Assembly (NCBI GenBank): GCA_910579305.1
Contig: CAJTTA010000003.1
Coordinates: 1-64,000, forward strand
Reading direction: 5' to 3'
Origin: an uncultured Muribaculaceae bacterium
Lineage (GTDB): Bacteria > Bacteroidota > Bacteroidia > Bacteroidales > Muribaculaceae
Length of the DNA: 64,000 bases
Shown here: piece by piece, positions 56,509 through 64,000 of the stretch
How positions within the stretch are numbered: position 1 is the stretch's first letter
Layout: each line of letters opens with the position of its first letter
Notes under the pieces: generated by a model
Told to the model about the DNA's origin: nothing
Database searches by the model: none
What the model saw: only the letters and a program-made list of their open reading frames with translations
Position numbers and translations under genes: made by a program

Positions 56509-57321
56509 TTATTTGCTTCTTGAAGAACGACGCTTGGTGGTAGGAGTCTCCACAACTTCCTCCTCGATACCTGCCAGACGAGCGTCAATCATGATACGGC
56601 CACAGTACTCACAAACTATAATTTTCTTGTGCATCTTTATCTCAAGCTGACGCTGCGAAGGTATGCGGTTGAAACATCCGCCACATGCACTGCGCTGCAC
56701 CGTCACTATTCCCAGGCCATTACGCGCATTCTTGCGAATTCGCTTGAAAGCGGCCAAAGTATATGCATCAATCAGAGGCTCAAGCTCAAGAGCACGTGCG
56801 CGGAGATTCTCTTCCTCTGCTTTCGTTTCGCTCACAATATCTGCAAGCTCCGCACGTTTTTCCAAAAGTATGTGCTCGCCGTCAGCAAGATCCTCCTTAG
56901 TGCGGGCAATGTCAGCCTCCTTGGCTTCACAGGATTCCTTATACTCTCGTATGTTCTTCTCGGCAAGCTCAATCTCCAGACCCTCAAACTCTATTTCCTT
57001 GTTCAGGAAATCAAATTCCCTGTTGTTGCGCACATTGTCCTGCTGCTCCTTGTAGCGGGCAATCTTCGCCTGACGGTCATTGATCTCACCCGTCTTCGAA
57101 GCAATCTGCTTCTTAAGCTGAGCGATCTCTTCATTATACTTTTCGACACGAGTATTATAACGGGCGATATTATCCTCAAGATCTTTCACTTCATTGGGGA
57201 GCTCGCCACGCAGAATCTTGATACGGTCGATTTCTGAAAGAATGGTCTGCAACTCATAAAGAGTCTTCAGGCGTTCTTCCACACTGCGATCCTTATCTGT
57301 CTTATTAGTTTCGGTAGCCAT
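56509..57321 (-). CDS. coiled-coil protein with C4-type zinc ribbon
   Basis: A 270-residue protein. Residues about 15-190 form a long coiled coil (LKKQIASKTGEINDRQAKI-type heptads). The C-terminus is a zinc ribbon with two CxxC pairs (CGGC near residue 213 and CEYC near residue 236). The family is widespread in Bacteroidetes and usually called DUF (C4 zinc ribbon); the function is unknown. It follows nif3 by 22 bp. Confidence 0.87.
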   Translation of the reverse strand: MATETNKTDKDRSVEERLKTLYELQTILSEIDRIKILRGELPNEVKDLEDNIARYNTRVEKYNEEIAQLKKQIASKTGEINDRQAKIARYKEQQDNVRNNREFDFLNKEIEFEGLEIELAEKNIREYKESCEAKEADIARTKEDLADGEHILLEKRAELADIVSETKAEEENLRARALELEPLIDAYTLAAFKRIRKNARNGLGIVTVQRSACGGCFNRIPSQRQLEIKMHKKIIVCEYCGRIMIDARLAGIEEEVVETPTTKRRSSRSK

Positions 57322-57343
57322 ATTATGGATATAAGTAGATTTT

Positions 57344-58129
57344 TTAAAGAGTATTTATAGGATTAACCTCATCCTCCGCAAGGTATGTGGGAAAATCCGG
57401 GAATGAATGTGCCAATATGTGGCGAAACATCTTCTTGGTGCAAAGTTCGCTCTCAAAATGGCCTATGTCGGCAATCAGGATCTTGGAGCCCCAAGTCGTG
57501 AAATCATGATACTTCACATCACCGGTCACTATTGCGTCTGCTCCGGAATCCACAGCTTTACGTATCAATGAAGCACCGGCCCCACCACACACGGCCACTT
57601 TCCGCACAATAAGAGATGAGAACGATGAAGAATAACGCAAGCATTTTACTGCGAAAGCTTCTTTCACTTTTCGCAAAAACTCAAATGAGGGCATCGGCCC
57701 TATGTCGCCCACAGCTCCAAGCCCTACGAGAGGCTCACGATCATCAGGCTCAAGTATCTTAACATTATTCAACCCCAAAGCAGCAGCTATCTCCATGCTC
57801 ACTCCATGAGTTGCACGATCAAGATTTGTATGAGCTGAATATATCGAGATCCCAGCCCGCAAAGCCTTGATTATTATACATCCGCGCTCATTGCATGATG
57901 TCACATTCCTCACCCCGCCAAACAGCAGGGGATGATGAGAGATTATCATTGAGCAGCCGCGCTCGATAGCCTCATCCACTGAGTGCTCCGTGACATCAAG
58001 ACACAACAGAGCGGCCGTAGCCTTAGCTTCGGGTTCGCCCACCTGCAGCCCGGCATTGTCGTAGCTTTCCTGTAAGCTCAGAGGGGCATAAGCCTCAAGG
58101 GCGTTGATTATATCTGATACCGTAGGCAT
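57344..58129 (-). CDS. Nif3-like dinuclear metal-centre protein
   Basis: A 261-residue Nif3/YqfO-family protein (start at 58129, because an upstream in-frame ATG lies within aspS). The metal ligands are in MIISHHPLLFGG near residue 65, HTNLD near residue 105, and DIGHFESE near the C-terminus. It is the short form without the inserted PII-like domain. The real substrate is unknown, although it is often annotated as GTP cyclohydrolase I type 2. It starts 1 bp after the aspS stop codon. Confidence 0.88.
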   Translation of the reverse strand: MPTVSDIINALEAYAPLSLQESYDNAGLQVGEPEAKATAALLCLDVTEHSVDEAIERGCSMIISHHPLLFGGVRNVTSCNERGCIIIKALRAGISIYSAHTNLDRATHGVSMEIAAALGLNNVKILEPDDREPLVGLGAVGDIGPMPSFEFLRKVKEAFAVKCLRYSSSFSSLIVRKVAVCGGAGASLIRKAVDSGADAIVTGDVKYHDFTTWGSKILIADIGHFESELCTKKMFRHILAHSFPDFPTYLAEDEVNPINTL

Positions 58130-58130
58130 T

Positions 58131-59888
58131 CTATTCTTGGTCTGAAACAAGCTTGAGGCACAGTTCATCAAGCTGGGCAGGATCAAGCGGCGCAGGTGAC
58201 TCGTTCATCACATCGCGGCCTGAATTGTTTTTCGGGAACGCCATTGTGTCACGTATCGAATCCAACTCGGCAAGCATGGATACAAACCGGTCAAATCCAA
58301 GAGCAAGGCCTCCATGGGGAGGTGCGCCATACTTGAATGCATTCATCAAGAAGCCAAACTGCTCCTGTGCTTTCTCCGGCGTGAATCCGAGCAACTCAAA
58401 CATTGTATCCTGCAACTCACTGTCATGAATACGTATCGAACCTCCTCCCAGCTCTGTGCCATTGATTACGATGTCATAAGCCGTAGCTCTCACTTTTCCC
58501 GTGTCGGAACGCAAGAGCGGAATATCCTCCGGATTGGGCGCGGTGAACGGATGGTGCATGGCATAATAACGCTGTGTCTCTTCATCCCACTCAAACAGAG
58601 GGAAGTCTATAACCCACAGGGGTGAGAACACGTTCTTGGGACGCAATTCGAGGCGCGAGCCCATCTCCAGGCGTAATTCGCCGAGAGCCTTCCGAGTTTT
58701 GGCCACCTGGCCGCTGAGTATAAGAAGCAGATCTCCCGGATTGGCACCCATAGTATCAATCCAGGTCTTTATCTCATCCTCACTGAAGAATTTACCTACA
58801 GAACTCTTTACGCTTTTATCTTCGCCATATTTTACCCACACAAGTCCTTTGGCTCCTATCTGCGGACGCTTTACAAAATCTGTGAGCTCATCAGTCTGCT
58901 TGCGGGTATATGAAGCGCAACCCGGCACACATATGCCGGCAGTAAGCTCGGCATCATCCATCACAGCGAATCCATGACCTTTCACAAGATCTGTAAGCTC
59001 TACGAATGTCATTCCGAAACGGGTGTCCGGCTTATCAGAACCGTAAAACTTCATAGCATCGGCCCATGTCATGCGGGGAAACGATTCAGCAAAATCTATA
59101 CCTTTGACATGTTTAAAAACATGTTTTACCAAGCCCTCAAACATTTGTATGACATCTTCCTGCTCTACAAAACTCATTTCGCAGTCTACCTGGGTAAATT
59201 CAGGCTGACGGTCGGCGCGCAAATCCTCGTCGCGGAAACATTTGGCCAATTGGAAATACCTGTCGAATCCACTCACCATCAACAGCTGCTTGAATATCTG
59301 AGGACTCTGGGGCAGGGCATAGAATTCACCCGGATTCATACGTGAAGGCACCACAAAATCCCTGGCGCCCTCAGGTGTGCTCTTGACAAGAATCGGAGTC
59401 TCTATTTCCAGGAAACCGTTAGCGTCAAGATAGCGCCGTATCTCATGAGCCATGCGATGACGCAGCTCTATATTCGCACGAAGACCTGGTCTGCGCAAGT
59501 CAAGATAACGGTATTTCATGCGCAAATCATCACCGCCATCTGTGTTCTCCTCAATAGTGAATGGAGGTATCTCGCTCTTATTAAGCACCTTGAGAGATGA
59601 GGCGATTATCTCAATATCGCCGGTGGGAAGATGAGGATTCTTTGAGGTGCGCTCGGCAACCTTGCCCGTCACCTGCACTACATATTCCCTGCCGAGCCGG
59701 GCGGCATCCTCGCATAGTTCAGGATTGATTTCCTGATTAAAAACCACTTGAGTGATACCATAACGATCACGCATATCCACAAATGTCATTGCGCCCAATT
59801 TACGGGAGCGCTGCACCCACCCGGAAAGAGTCACTTCCTTGCCCTGATCACAGAGGCGAAGATCTCCGCATGTAGCTGTCCTGTACAT
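58131..59888 (-). CDS. aspS: aspartyl-tRNA synthetase
   Basis: Class II synthetase that charges tRNA-Asp. The 585-residue bacterial type has an N-terminal OB anticodon-binding domain ([14 protein letters not shown]), the motif 2 region [16 protein letters not shown] near residue 217, a GAD insertion in the middle and motif 3 [10 protein letters not shown] near residue 530. The promoter is at 59962-59992. Confidence 0.96.
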   Translation of the reverse strand: MYRTATCGDLRLCDQGKEVTLSGWVQRSRKLGAMTFVDMRDRYGITQVVFNQEINPELCEDAARLGREYVVQVTGKVAERTSKNPHLPTGDIEIIASSLKVLNKSEIPPFTIEENTDGGDDLRMKYRYLDLRRPGLRANIELRHRMAHEIRRYLDANGFLEIETPILVKSTPEGARDFVVPSRMNPGEFYALPQSPQIFKQLLMVSGFDRYFQLAKCFRDEDLRADRQPEFTQVDCEMSFVEQEDVIQMFEGLVKHVFKHVKGIDFAESFPRMTWADAMKFYGSDKPDTRFGMTFVELTDLVKGHGFAVMDDAELTAGICVPGCASYTRKQTDELTDFVKRPQIGAKGLVWVKYGEDKSVKSSVGKFFSEDEIKTWIDTMGANPGDLLLILSGQVAKTRKALGELRLEMGSRLELRPKNVFSPLWVIDFPLFEWDEETQRYYAMHHPFTAPNPEDIPLLRSDTGKVRATAYDIVINGTELGGGSIRIHDSELQDTMFELLGFTPEKAQEQFGFLMNAFKYGAPPHGGLALGFDRFVSMLAELDSIRDTMAFPKNNSGRDVMNESPAPLDPAQLDELCLKLVSDQE

Positions 59889-59961
59889 ATCTTATTATCG
59901 AATCTTATTATCGAAATTACTAAATCGCTGAATAGTGGACACAGAACCCACTTTTAACGTG

Positions 59962-59992
59962 CAAAGTTAATAAGAAATTTCCGTGTTTCAAA
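59962..59992 (-). promoter_or_regulatory. promoter of aspS
   Basis: Minus-strand TTTG (59989-59992), 19-bp spacer and TAACTTTG (59962-59969), full consensus, 74 bp before the start codon. Confidence 0.7.
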
Positions 59993-60045
59993 ATTTTTAC
60001 ACACGCTCATCCAAATCAAGCATTGCAATTCGCTCCAAAATGGCG

Positions 60046-60094
60046 AATTGGAGAACCTGCATAGTTTTAATTCATCCATGCAAGTCCTCCAATT
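60046..60094 (-). terminator. hairpin after the 60.1-kb secreted gene
   Basis: A 17-bp stem (60046-60062 / 60078-60094). Two pairs are G-U only in minus-strand RNA, so it terminates the secreted-protein gene upstream of the aspS promoter. Confidence 0.65.
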
Positions 60095-60115
60095 AGAGAT
60101 TATCAATATTTGCGC

Positions 60116-61039
60116 TCACGGAATTAAAATCTTGCTGATGCTTCCGCCTTGTACCCGCAGATATACGCCAGATGAGTCAGGCTCTCCGCGGAGCGGAACT
60201 CCGGCAAGTGTATAATACATAGATTTATCTCCGTCTGTTATCACTTTATCAATTCCCGTAGGGATCTCTGTGGTGGCAAGTATGTATCCGGCTGCGAGAT
60301 TGACTACCATATGCGATGTATGAGCCTTTATGGCTGATGGCTGCACTGTAAAAGTTGCATTCGTGCCTGTAGCATATGCTATTGCTACCGATTCATTGGC
60401 ATTCAATGGTACATTGCCATTACCCCCTCCGGCAGGCCCGAATATAAAAGCATCCTCACTTACCCGGGGTTCATATGAAATTTTAAATGTCGCAGGAGGA
60501 GTGACAAGTGCATAATAAATGCCTTCATGAGGATTTCCGGTAAGAGTTACCACATCATTATTCTCCCCTACAAGATATATTTGCGACGGATAGTGCGCCA
60601 TATCAGGCGTTGTAGGAGTGGCGATGAGCATGTGTGAAGAGATACCCTCTATGTTACGCGAGTAGAACTCTATATCATATGTACCTGACTCTGCAAGGGT
60701 TATCAACGATCCCGTCACCGCAAGTATAAGCGGACTGGGATAACTTGGAGGTATAGGCGACACTGCCCAGGATGCCGTGGCATAAAATGTGGACTCTTGG
60801 GTATCATCCGCATATGCGTAGATTGCGAATTTGCCTGATGGAAGATCCACTGCATTGATGGTATACACTTCATCGGCACTTTCTGTCAATGCCTGCTTAT
60901 CAGGATAATCGCCATCAGCATTCCTTACTATATTGCCCGACGCGTCTGCGGGTATAATATATAGCTTATTGGCATGTGCGATTGACGGTATGCACAACAA
61001 GGCGCATACAAACGTAAGAATTGTAAATGTGTGCTTCAT
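60116..61039 (-). CDS. hypothetical secreted protein with C-terminal sorting-like tail
   Basis: A 307-residue protein (ATG at 61039) with a signal peptide ending near SIAHA. The body is beta-rich, with repeat-like Ig-like sheets. The C-terminus (YYTLAGVPLRGEPDSSGVY, ending KILIP) resembles the T9SS-type tails of Bacteroidetes. Function unknown. Its 5' leader holds two competing hairpins (61041-61078), and no TAnnTTTG promoter is visible between it and trxA. Confidence 0.65.
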   Translation of the reverse strand: MKHTFTILTFVCALLCIPSIAHANKLYIIPADASGNIVRNADGDYPDKQALTESADEVYTINAVDLPSGKFAIYAYADDTQESTFYATASWAVSPIPPSYPSPLILAVTGSLITLAESGTYDIEFYSRNIEGISSHMLIATPTTPDMAHYPSQIYLVGENNDVVTLTGNPHEGIYYALVTPPATFKISYEPRVSEDAFIFGPAGGGNGNVPLNANESVAIAYATGTNATFTVQPSAIKAHTSHMVVNLAAGYILATTEIPTGIDKVITDGDKSMYYTLAGVPLRGEPDSSGVYLRVQGGSISKILIP

Positions 61040-61040
61040 A

Positions 61041-61078
61041 GTATAAGAGTTATTTTTAAGAGTAAACAACTCTTATAC
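61041..61078 (-). promoter_or_regulatory. leader with two competing hairpins
   Basis: An 11-bp perfect inverted repeat (61041-61051 / 61068-61078) lies right before the ATG. The same 5' arm can pair instead with a nearer ACTCTT copy, giving a smaller 6-bp hairpin. The hairpin nearest the start could hide the ribosome site. Confidence 0.5.
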
Positions 61079-61080
61079 AA

Positions 61081-61128
61081 ACATTGTTTAACCCCGGCAT
61101 GCTTTTCTGTGCCGGGGTTAAACAATGT
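61081..61128. terminator. 19-bp perfect hairpin, trxA terminator
   Basis: Arms 61081-61099 and 61110-61128 pair perfectly over 19 bp (10-nt loop), 20 bp past the trxA stop codon. No long T-run follows. Confidence 0.75.
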
Positions 61129-61148
61129 CAATAAATTTACATATTATA

Positions 61149-61463
61149 TCAAAGAAGCGGCTGAAGCTTTGCACGCAGCTCATCAATAGAGACAAGGCCT
61201 ACAGTGCGATCTTTAAGCTCGCCGTCTTTAATGAAAAGAACAGTGGGGATGTTACGCACACGGAACTGTGATGAAATCTCATCATTTTCATCTACATTGA
61301 GCTTTCCTACAATTGCCTTACCCTCAAATTCTTCTGCAAGCTGTTCTACAGCCGGGCCAAGTTTGAGACAGGGGCCACACCATTCTGCCCAAAGATCAAT
61401 TACTACGGGCTTGCCTGAGGCAATGGCCTCGCGGGCTGTTTCATCTGTAAATTGAAGTGCCAT
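61149..61463 (-). CDS. trxA: thioredoxin
   Basis: Small disulfide reductase, 104 residues, with the active site WCGPC (Trp28 to Cys32) and the cis-Pro in RNIPTVLF. It is a single-gene unit, with promoter 61513-61543 and terminator 61081-61128. Confidence 0.96.
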   Translation of the reverse strand: MALQFTDETAREAIASGKPVVIDLWAEWCGPCLKLGPAVEQLAEEFEGKAIVGKLNVDENDEISSQFRVRNIPTVLFIKDGELKDRTVGLVSIDELRAKLQPLL

Positions 61464-61512
61464 AATCGTTTGTGAGTATTTAATTCTATATTTAAATTAT
61501 ATTTTTACGGGT

Positions 61513-61543
61513 CAAATTTAAGTCTTTTTTTGCACACTGCAAA
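61513..61543 (-). promoter_or_regulatory. promoter of trxA
   Basis: Minus-strand TTTG (61540-61543), 19-bp spacer and TAAATTTG (61513-61520), full consensus, 50 bp before the start codon. Confidence 0.7.
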
Positions 61544-61566
61544 ATTTTTATAAAACAAAATAGGAA

Positions 61567-62127
61567 TCACAGTATCTGATGCTTCAGAGCAAAGTATATC
61601 AACGCCGGAGTGCCGTGAATCCCGAGCTTATCTGTAATATTTTTGCGGTGAGTGAGCACGGTGTTGACCGATATCCCTAACTGCGACGCAACTTCCTTTG
61701 CAGCAGCTCCACGCGCTGTGAGACGCATCACATCAAGCTCCCTGCGGGTAAGCGGTAGCGCCTCTGCCTTGGGCTGCATATCATCATGCGATTTGCGGGG
61801 CAACGCCTTCGCAGTTGTCTTGAGACGCGATATGGCAGCTAATATTTCTGTTCTTGAGGCAAGAGGTGAAAGCACAGGCAATCCACGTCCCGACTCAAGC
61901 ACTGGAGCAGATGACAGCAATAAAATCTGCGACAGGCGGGGCATAAAGAATGGCGCATATGAAGCCAAGGCGGTAGCCGATACAATAAAGCCGTCGGCCG
62001 ACTGCCATGTTTCATCAGATGCTGACATTGCAGGAATAATCACATGATTCCCGGGATATGACTCCTTGATAAGCGCCTGCAAGCCAAGTGCATGAAGGGT
62101 GGATAGCCCCACGAGTGAGATAGTCAT
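61567..62127 (-). CDS. LuxR-type regulator with degenerate receiver
   Basis: A 186-residue protein. The C-terminal HTH is intact (LTRRELDVMRLTARG, KEVASQLGISVNTVLTHRKNI). The N-terminal half has the length of a receiver domain but lacks the phospho-accepting Asp pattern: residues near 45-52 read ADGFIVSA. It is probably not controlled by phosphorylation. It follows fthC by 7 bp, in the run ctp-fthC-luxR. Confidence 0.85.
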   Translation of the reverse strand: MTISLVGLSTLHALGLQALIKESYPGNHVIIPAMSASDETWQSADGFIVSATALASYAPFFMPRLSQILLLSSAPVLESGRGLPVLSPLASRTEILAAISRLKTTAKALPRKSHDDMQPKAEALPLTRRELDVMRLTARGAAAKEVASQLGISVNTVLTHRKNITDKLGIHGTPALIYFALKHQIL

Positions 62128-62134
62128 CCTTTAC

Positions 62135-62689
62135 TTAACTGGTGAGATATGTGCCGGCATCAGTTATTACTATATTTACAGGCACATCATGAGGCTCTGC
62201 CGGAATCTCTTCCAATACTTGAAATTCATAAGCAACACCTACCTTGCATGCATCGGTCTCACACAAGAGACGGTCATAGTAGCCTTTACCTCGTCCCAAT
62301 CTATTGCCTCGGCGATCATAGGCCACAGCCGGCACTATGATCAGTTCAAGCGTGGAGGGGTCTGTGAGATCATCACCTGTAGGTTCTTCTATGTGAAATG
62401 AGCCTAATTCCAATCGAGAGCGGTCGTAAGGCAATATCTCAAGATTGACGCCATTTACACGTGGCAAGAAAAATTGTTTGTGAGAAGACCACTTATCAAG
62501 AAACACACGTGTGTCCACTTCATCAGGCAAAGCATGATACATAAGTATGCGTGTCGCCATCATGAATTGAGCGGTCTGCTCAAGTCGGTCGAAAATAGCT
62601 TTGGATGCGATAGCTCGCTCCGATTCTGAAAGCATCAGGCGCATATTCTTTATAGAACGGCGCAATTGTGTCTTTTCCGTGTGGTTCAT
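62135..62689 (-). CDS. 5-formyltetrahydrofolate cyclo-ligase
   Basis: ATP-dependent enzyme that turns 5-formyl-THF into methenyl-THF. The 184-residue protein has the ligase signature NRLGRGKGYYDRLL near residue 136 and the N-terminal RRSIKNMR. It follows the ctp gene by 6 bp. Confidence 0.92.
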   Translation of the reverse strand: MNHTEKTQLRRSIKNMRLMLSESERAIASKAIFDRLEQTAQFMMATRILMYHALPDEVDTRVFLDKWSSHKQFFLPRVNGVNLEILPYDRSRLELGSFHIEEPTGDDLTDPSTLELIIVPAVAYDRRGNRLGRGKGYYDRLLCETDACKVGVAYEFQVLEEIPAEPHDVPVNIVITDAGTYLTS

Positions 62690-62695
62690 GGTAAT

Positions 62696-64000
62696 TTATC
62701 TGCTTATTGTCTTTGTGGGTAATTTACCTTTCTCTAAAACATCCCTTGCTATATTGATTGTTCGGTCATCTGCATTAAATATTTCAAAAAAGCTGTCATA
62801 TCCAAGTATATCTCTTACTATAAATGCTTTGAGTTGAGATGCTACCAAAGGTGCCGATATATTTATATAATACCATCTTGCCGGCACTCCTTTGCTTTCG
62901 GCAAATTCGGCAAACTGCTCTACAAGCCTGGCATCTGCGGGCAAAATGCGCAGTACCTGCTCCGTATCTTTCACTCCACGCATGAGAGGGCGATAACGAT
63001 CGGCCAATGCAAATGCATGCTGCTGAATCAGACCGGCGTTGTTTACCGCCATATACCAGGATGTGATCTGGGTCGTGTCTTCGGGCACAAATACATCGGG
63101 CATTATACCGCCACCACCGTAGACTATGCGGCCCGATGCCGTGCGGAAAGCCTTTGTCTTATCAAGCCTTATCGAATCAAGATGATAGAATTCTCCTCTG
63201 TTATAACGCTCTAAAATATCCAATTCATAGGTGCTGCTCTCCCCTATCTTATATTCTTTCTGGATACTGCGTCCGGAAGGAGTATAATATCTTGCTACAG
63301 TCAGGCGAATAGCAGAGGAATCAGGTAACATTGTCTGATTCTGAACCAGGCCCTTGCCAAAAGATCTTCTGCCCACTATCACGCCTCTGTCATTATCCTG
63401 AATGGCTCCGGCTATGATCTCAGATGCTGAAGCCGAATACTCATTAATTATCACGGCCAAAGGAGTAAGCTGATGCGAACCCGTGCCATCGGCCGTCATC
63501 TCAAGCTTATTTTCAGGAGTGCGCGACTTTGTGTAGACTATCATGGAGCCTGGCCTCAAAAACTCATTCGCTATGAGTGCTGCCTGATCCAGATATCCGC
63601 CGGGATTATTGCGCAAATCGAGAATAAGTCGCTTGGCCCCTTCCGCATCAAGCTTAGATATGGCATCTAAAAATTCCTTATATGTATTACGTGTAAATTT
63701 CGACAGCTTGATATAGCCGGTAAGTCCATCATCCATGACATAGGCTGCATCGACAGAATTTACAGGAATATCAGAACGAATAAGACTGAACGGTTGCGAT
63801 TTGGTTGAACCCGGACGCAATATGTCAAGACTTACGCGAGTCCCTTTTTTCCCTCGCAAAGTCTTGAATACATCTTCATTCGAAACTCCATTTCCTGCAA
63901 GGCTCTTTCCATTTGCCGATAATATTCGGTCGCCAGCCATTATTCCTACCTTTTCAGCCGGCCCACCGGTGATGGCTTCAACTACAGTCACTGTATCCTG
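62696..64000 (-). CDS. S41-family C-terminal-processing peptidase (partial)
   Basis: The gene runs past the right edge, so its N-terminus (signal peptide and helical part) is missing. A GTG at 63991 is internal: the frame is open to the end. Seen: a PDZ domain (GPAEKVGIMAGDRILSANG) and the peptidase core, with catalytic Ser in NEYSASASEI and Lys in RRSFGKGLVQ. Family members trim exported proteins. At least 434 residues are present. Confidence 0.92.
   Translation of the reverse strand, partial: QDTVTVVEAITGGPAEKVGIMAGDRILSANGKSLAGNGVSNEDVFKTLRGKKGTRVSLDILRPGSTKSQPFSLIRSDIPVNSVDAAYVMDDGLTGYIKLSKFTRNTYKEFLDAISKLDAEGAKRLILDLRNNPGGYLDQAALIANEFLRPGSMIVYTKSRTPENKLEMTADGTGSHQLTPLAVIINEYSASASEIIAGAIQDNDRGVIVGRRSFGKGLVQNQTMLPDSSAIRLTVARYYTPSGRSIQKEYKIGESSTYELDILERYNRGEFYHLDSIRLDKTKAFRTASGRIVYGGGGIMPDVFVPEDTTQITSWYMAVNNAGLIQQHAFALADRYRPLMRGVKDTEQVLRILPADARLVEQFAEFAESKGVPARWYYINISAPLVASQLKAFIVRDILGYDSFFEIFNADDRTINIARDVLEKGKLPTKTISR

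Noticed and set aside
63989..63991. GTG as a true start of the S41 peptidase
   Set aside because: The frame is open to the window edge and the PDZ domain begins right after, so the gene is cut rather than short.

Overview
The window is chromosomal DNA of a Bacteroidales bacterium, most likely Muribaculaceae or a close relative. The evidence is the gene content (BamD, an Rpb6-like omega subunit, DUF4270 and DUF5106 proteins, a short RpoD, HU-LysM proteins, Spi/T9SS-like proteins), a tRNA gene without an encoded CCA, and repeated promoters of the Bacteroidetes type TTTG-N19/20-TAnnTTTG. Coding density is high. There is no rRNA, CRISPR array, prophage or insertion sequence.

Layout. 1-2.6 kb: a possible small RNA unit (promoter plus hairpin terminator), the 23S rRNA methyltransferase rlmD and a ferritin. 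2.9-4.6 kb: two HU-type genes, the second predicted to be a membrane-anchored HU-LysM protein. 4.6-8.7 kb (minus strand): a small outer-membrane protein, the primary sigma factor, a flavin reductase, mdh and a Sua5/YrdC protein. 9.0-15.2 kb (plus): a TonB-receptor-like barrel with an SDR enzyme, then the activated-methyl-cycle pair mtnN-luxS followed by a BASS-type transporter and a CapA-like lipoprotein. 15.4-17.7 kb: tRNA-Glu, prfA and pyrF. 17.8-20.0 kb (minus): a DUF4270 lipoprotein and a single-domain starch-synthase-like protein. 20.3-24.9 kb (plus): panC-panD-ffh-folD-capA. 25-27 kb: small envelope genes and a CMD-cupin fusion. 27.2-31.6 kb: a type III restriction-modification pair. 31.8-33.7 kb: an RluD-family synthase coupled to a PASTA protein. 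33.8-35.6 kb: bamD, rpoZ-like and a secreted protein. 35.7-38.4 kb: guanine deaminase and an MFS transporter.

From 38.4 kb to the right edge every gene is on the minus strand: truA-speA-ssb-like, an ArgC-like protein lacking the catalytic Cys beside argR, and a long directon from a nucleoside-permease-like gene through rsmE, kdsA, a TPR protein, a sugar-kinase-like protein, an SGNH hydrolase, a DUF5106-thioredoxin protein and DoxX to mnmA and a bifunctional-nuclease/UVR protein. Then come a stand-alone Spi-domain protein, an MFS transporter, a frameshifted gene remnant, aspS-nif3-zinc-ribbon, a secreted protein, trxA, and ctp-fthC-luxR at the edge, where the ctp gene is cut.

Most of the window is housekeeping. 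The parts most worth following are the HU-LysM protein that could link DNA to the cell wall, the candidate ~225-nt RNA at the left edge, the Cys-less ArgC homologue next to argR, the mtnN-luxS-transporter cluster and the frameshifted remnant at 56.2-56.4 kb. Intergenic hairpins are unusually regular: long perfect stems separate most transcription units, and several have G-U pairs that only work on one strand and so show which strand they terminate.
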